From Streptomyces cyaneus (GTDB taxonomy: Bacteria; Actinomycetota; Actinomycetes; Streptomycetales; Streptomycetaceae): a stretch of 64,000 bases of DNA. Below are positions 62,059 through 64,000 of the stretch, piece by piece; position 1 is the stretch's first letter; every line of letters starts with the position of its first letter. The translations under genes and the position numbers were made by a program. The notes under the pieces were generated by a model that saw only the letters and a program-made list of their open reading frames with translations, was not told the origin of the DNA and made no database searches. Location of the stretch: assembly GCF_004028635.1 (NCBI RefSeq), contig NZ_ML138678.1, forward strand, positions 1,240,001 through 1,304,000, given 5' to 3'.

Positions 62059-63624
62059 GTGCTCTCATACGACGAGTTGACGCCGCCGGAGCGTGAGTTG
62101 TGGAACGCGTTTCCCGAAGGGCGCCAGGTCGACCTGCGCCCGGGCGAGGCCGACGGCGACCCTCCCGTGGCAGGCGGGCAGTGGGGACCCGAACGCACCG
62201 TACGGGCATCCGTGATCGCGGCACTGCTCCTGGGTGCGAACAGCGGGGAAGCCGGCGCCGTCGCCCGGCTGAGACTGACCGGCGCGCGCGTCACCGGGCC
62301 CCTCGATCTCGCCGGAGCGCAGATCGGTCACGCCCTGTGGGTCGCCGGCTGCTGGTTCGACGAACGGATCGACCTCTACGGGGCGTCCACGCAGTCGATC
62401 TCGATCGTGGGCAGCCGGGTGCCCGGCCTCGAAGCCGGTACCAGCCGCATCGAGGGGAGCCTGGACCTGCGGAGTTCCCTCGTGGAGAGCACCACGCCCT
62501 CGCGCTACCACGGCAGCGTCACCGCCCTGTCGCTCATCAACGCCCGGGTGTCCGGCGCCGTGATCCTCAACGGGGCCCGGATCAACGCGCCCGGCGGTTG
62601 GGCCGTGGGTGCCGGTGGCCTGGCCTTGGAGGGGGGCTTCTTCTGCCGGGGCGGCCTGGTCACACGGGGTGAAGTACGGCTCCTGGGAGCGCAGTTGCCG
62701 GGTGGGCTCTTCATGAAGGGCGCGCGGCTGGAGAGCCCCGGCCCGCGCGGAGTGGCGCTCGCACTGGACAGCGCGGTGGCGTCGACGCTCGACTTCTCGC
62801 AGGGGTTCACCGCGAACGGGACCGTACGGCTGCGCGGCGCCCGGATCTCGGACAACGTGACCTTCGAAGGTGCCGTCCTGAACGGGCCGCCCGACGGCCA
62901 CGGCCCCGCCCTGGTGGGGATGCTGATGCAGGCCGTCGACTTCGACTTCCTCCTCGCCCGGCCACCGTCCGGTTCCGTGGACCTGCGAGGCGCGCAGGTG
63001 TCGTACCTCCACGAAGGCGAGCACAGCTGGCCGGAGGTGGTGGAGCTGGACGGCTTCGTCTACGGCTCCATCAAGGTGGCCGACGCGGGCGAGACCGGCG
63101 AGCGACGGGAGGCGGTCGGGCCGCGGGGATCCGTCGCCCACCGCATCGCGTGGATACGGCGGGGGCGGGGCTACAGTCCGCAGCCGTACGAGCAGTTGGC
63201 GAGCTGGTACCGGACGGTCGGCCACGACGACGACGCCCGCCGGGTCCTCCTGGCCAAGCAGCGCCACCGCCGCAGCACCCTGCATCCGGCAGCGCGGGCC
63301 TGGGGTCATCTGCTCGACGCGACCGTCGGCTACGGCTACCGCCCCTGGCTGGCCGGTGTCTGGCTGCTGACGCTGACCCTGCTGGGCGCCCTGGTCTTCG
63401 GTACCCACACCCCGACCCCGGTGAAGCCGGGCGAGGGCGCGCCGTTCGCGCCGCTCGTCTACACGCTCGATCTGCTGATCCCCATCGGTGGCCTGGGCCA
63501 GCGCACCAACTGGTACTGGACGGACGGCGGTGTGCAGGGGCTTGCCTATGCCCTGATCGCCTTCGGCTGGGTGCTGACCACGGCCGTCATCGCGGGCGTG
63601 ACGCGGGCCTTGCAGAAGAGCTGA
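62059..63624 (+). CDS. Membrane protein with pentapeptide-like repeats, function unknown
   Basis: 521-522 residues from GTG 62059; GTG 62026 is in frame and no good ribosome-binding site is seen, so the start is unsure. A short leader (VLSYDELTPPERELWNAFPEG) is followed by about 300 residues of right-handed beta-helix-like repeats (LRLTGARVTGPLDLAGAQIGHALWVAGCWF, LINARVSGAVILNGARI, RLRGARISDNVTFEGAVLNG) rich in A(N/D)LxG-type units. Then a charged segment (QPYEQLASWYRTVGHDDDARRVLLAKQRHRR) and two or three hydrophobic segments (WLAGVWLLTLTLLGALVF, LAYALIAFGWVLTTAVIAGV). Some streptomycete relatives are labelled 'membrane-associated oxidoreductase' without evidence I know of. The promoter region has two direct copies of the sequence CTnAGAACGTGnG (61998-62029). 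Confidence 0.7.
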   Translation: MLSYDELTPPERELWNAFPEGRQVDLRPGEADGDPPVAGGQWGPERTVRASVIAALLLGANSGEAGAVARLRLTGARVTGPLDLAGAQIGHALWVAGCWFDERIDLYGASTQSISIVGSRVPGLEAGTSRIEGSLDLRSSLVESTTPSRYHGSVTALSLINARVSGAVILNGARINAPGGWAVGAGGLALEGGFFCRGGLVTRGEVRLLGAQLPGGLFMKGARLESPGPRGVALALDSAVASTLDFSQGFTANGTVRLRGARISDNVTFEGAVLNGPPDGHGPALVGMLMQAVDFDFLLARPPSGSVDLRGAQVSYLHEGEHSWPEVVELDGFVYGSIKVADAGETGERREAVGPRGSVAHRIAWIRRGRGYSPQPYEQLASWYRTVGHDDDARRVLLAKQRHRRSTLHPAARAWGHLLDATVGYGYRPWLAGVWLLTLTLLGALVFGTHTPTPVKPGEGAPFAPLVYTLDLLIPIGGLGQRTNWYWTDGGVQGLAYALIAFGWVLTTAVIAGVTRALQKS

Positions 63625-63644
63625 ACCCGGGGGGCGACGGTCGT

Positions 63645-63684
63645 GCGCGCCCCGGCCGGATGGGGGAGGCCGGCCGGGGCGCGC
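63645..63684. terminator. Strong two-way hairpin between convergent genes
   Basis: A 15-bp perfect stem: GCGCGCCCCGGCCGG (63645-63659) with CCGGCCGGGGCGCGC (63670-63684), 10-nt loop. It separates the membrane-protein gene and the chitinase gene. Confidence 0.8.
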
Positions 63685-63725
63685 TCCCCCGTGGCATGGG
63701 TGGTCGGTCGGCTGCCTGCCCTTGG

Positions 63726-63774
63726 TTGCCGTAGGCCGCGAGCGCCTTTACTTGCCGTAGGCCGCGAACGCCTT
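63726..63774. repeat. Duplication of the last 23 bp of the chitinase gene
   Basis: 63726-63748 and 63752-63774 match at 22 of 23 positions, 26 bp apart. The right copy encodes the last residues of the chitinase (AFAAYGK) and the left copy lies just beyond its stop. Confidence 0.8.
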
Positions 63775-63999
63775 CGAGAACGCGAACTTCTCCTGGAGGA
63801 TCGAGCTGCATGTCGCGTCGGCGGCCGGCTTCTCGCCGCCCGCGCACTGCTTGTCGCGGGTCGCCGACCACATGGACAGCCAGCCGAGGCCCTTGGACTT
63901 GGCGAAGTTCACCAGCTGGGTGGCGTCGTCGACCTTGAAGATCTCCGTGGTGACGTCGTTGACGCCGATCATCGGGGTGACGGCGACCGTCTTCCAGGC
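63748..63999 (-). CDS. GH18 chitinase-like protein, C-terminal end (cut by window edge)
   Basis: Only the last 83 codons are in the window: AWKTVAVTPMIGVNDVTTEIFKVDDATQLVNFAKSKGLGWLSMWSATRDKQC...FAFSKAFAAYGK. The TPMIGVND block followed by GLGWLSMWSATRDK is the C-terminal barrel part of secreted streptomycete GH18 chitinases. The catalytic DxxDxDxE part is outside the window. It would degrade chitin outside the cell. Confidence 0.75.
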   Translation of the reverse strand, partial: AWKTVAVTPMIGVNDVTTEIFKVDDATQLVNFAKSKGLGWLSMWSATRDKQCAGGEKPAADATCSSILQEKFAFSKAFAAYGK

Positions 64000-64000
64000 C

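Overview
The window is high-GC actinobacterial DNA and almost certainly comes from the core of a Streptomyces chromosome. Signs of this are the strong third-position GC bias, the desferrioxamine genes desEF-desABCD, an adpA gene with an in-frame TTA (bldA-type) codon, orn beside adpA, a cebR-cebEFG-bglC locus, and a WhiJ/DUF397 cassette. As I recall it, the order from the agmatinase gene (about 21 kb) to the beta-glucosidase gene (about 62 kb) follows the S. coelicolor SCO2770-SCO2798 block. No phage, IS element, CRISPR array or plasmid gene was seen.

Layout. 0-3.3 kb: the end of an MFS transporter, an RBBP9-type hydrolase, a GNAT and an EPSP-synthase paralogue. 3.7-12.8 kb: secreted GH3 N-acetylhexosaminidase-like protein, lipoprotein, small secreted protein, a fused double ABC exporter, a phytase-like esterase and a secreted beta-lactamase-fold hydrolase. 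12.8-15.6 kb: an accessory patch with a broken nucleotidyltransferase gene, two small coupled genes, a WhiJ-like regulator, DUF397 and DUF899 proteins. 15.7-19.4 kb: a GT39-like membrane protein with Gly-rich segments, a secreted endonuclease and a small secreted protein. 19.4-25.3 kb: TPP enzyme, agmatinase-family hydrolase and Na+/solute symporter with a divergent PucR regulator. 25.3-30.2 kb: phosphatase, DedA, thioesterase, acyl-CoA dehydrogenase, PPOX-like protein and TetR. 30.3-36.0 kb: leucine/branched-chain acyl-CoA catabolic operon. 36.1-43.4 kb: desferrioxamine uptake and synthesis under two iron boxes. 43.5-50 kb: GH20 hexosaminidase, DUF4429 protein, purple-acid-phosphatase-like protein and glmS. 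50-54.6 kb: GPR1/FUN34/YaaH protein, universal stress protein, adpA, orn and tRNA-His. 54.6-61.9 kb: GNAT, a broken kinase-like gene and the cellobiose locus. 61.9-64 kb: an unusual membrane protein and the end of a GH18 chitinase gene.

How they fit together. Much of the window concerns sugars and aminosugars from biopolymers: two hexosaminidases, GlmS, a chitinase, and cellobiose import and hydrolysis. Recognisable operators go with them: a DasR-type site by the GH20 gene, and CebR boxes before cebE and over the bglC start. A second theme is catabolism of arginine-like guanidino compounds and of leucine, each with its own local regulator. Iron supply is controlled by DmdR-type boxes. AdpA, the pleiotropic developmental regulator, sits among them. 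Small dispersed repeats (two families, seven copies seen) lie in intergenic DNA, often beyond the 3' ends of genes.

I do not see a clear undescribed system. The best leads are the WhiJ-type cassette with its unannotated 47-codon gene, the TPP-enzyme/amidinohydrolase/symporter/PucR unit, the 522-residue membrane protein near the right end, and the twin TetR operators.
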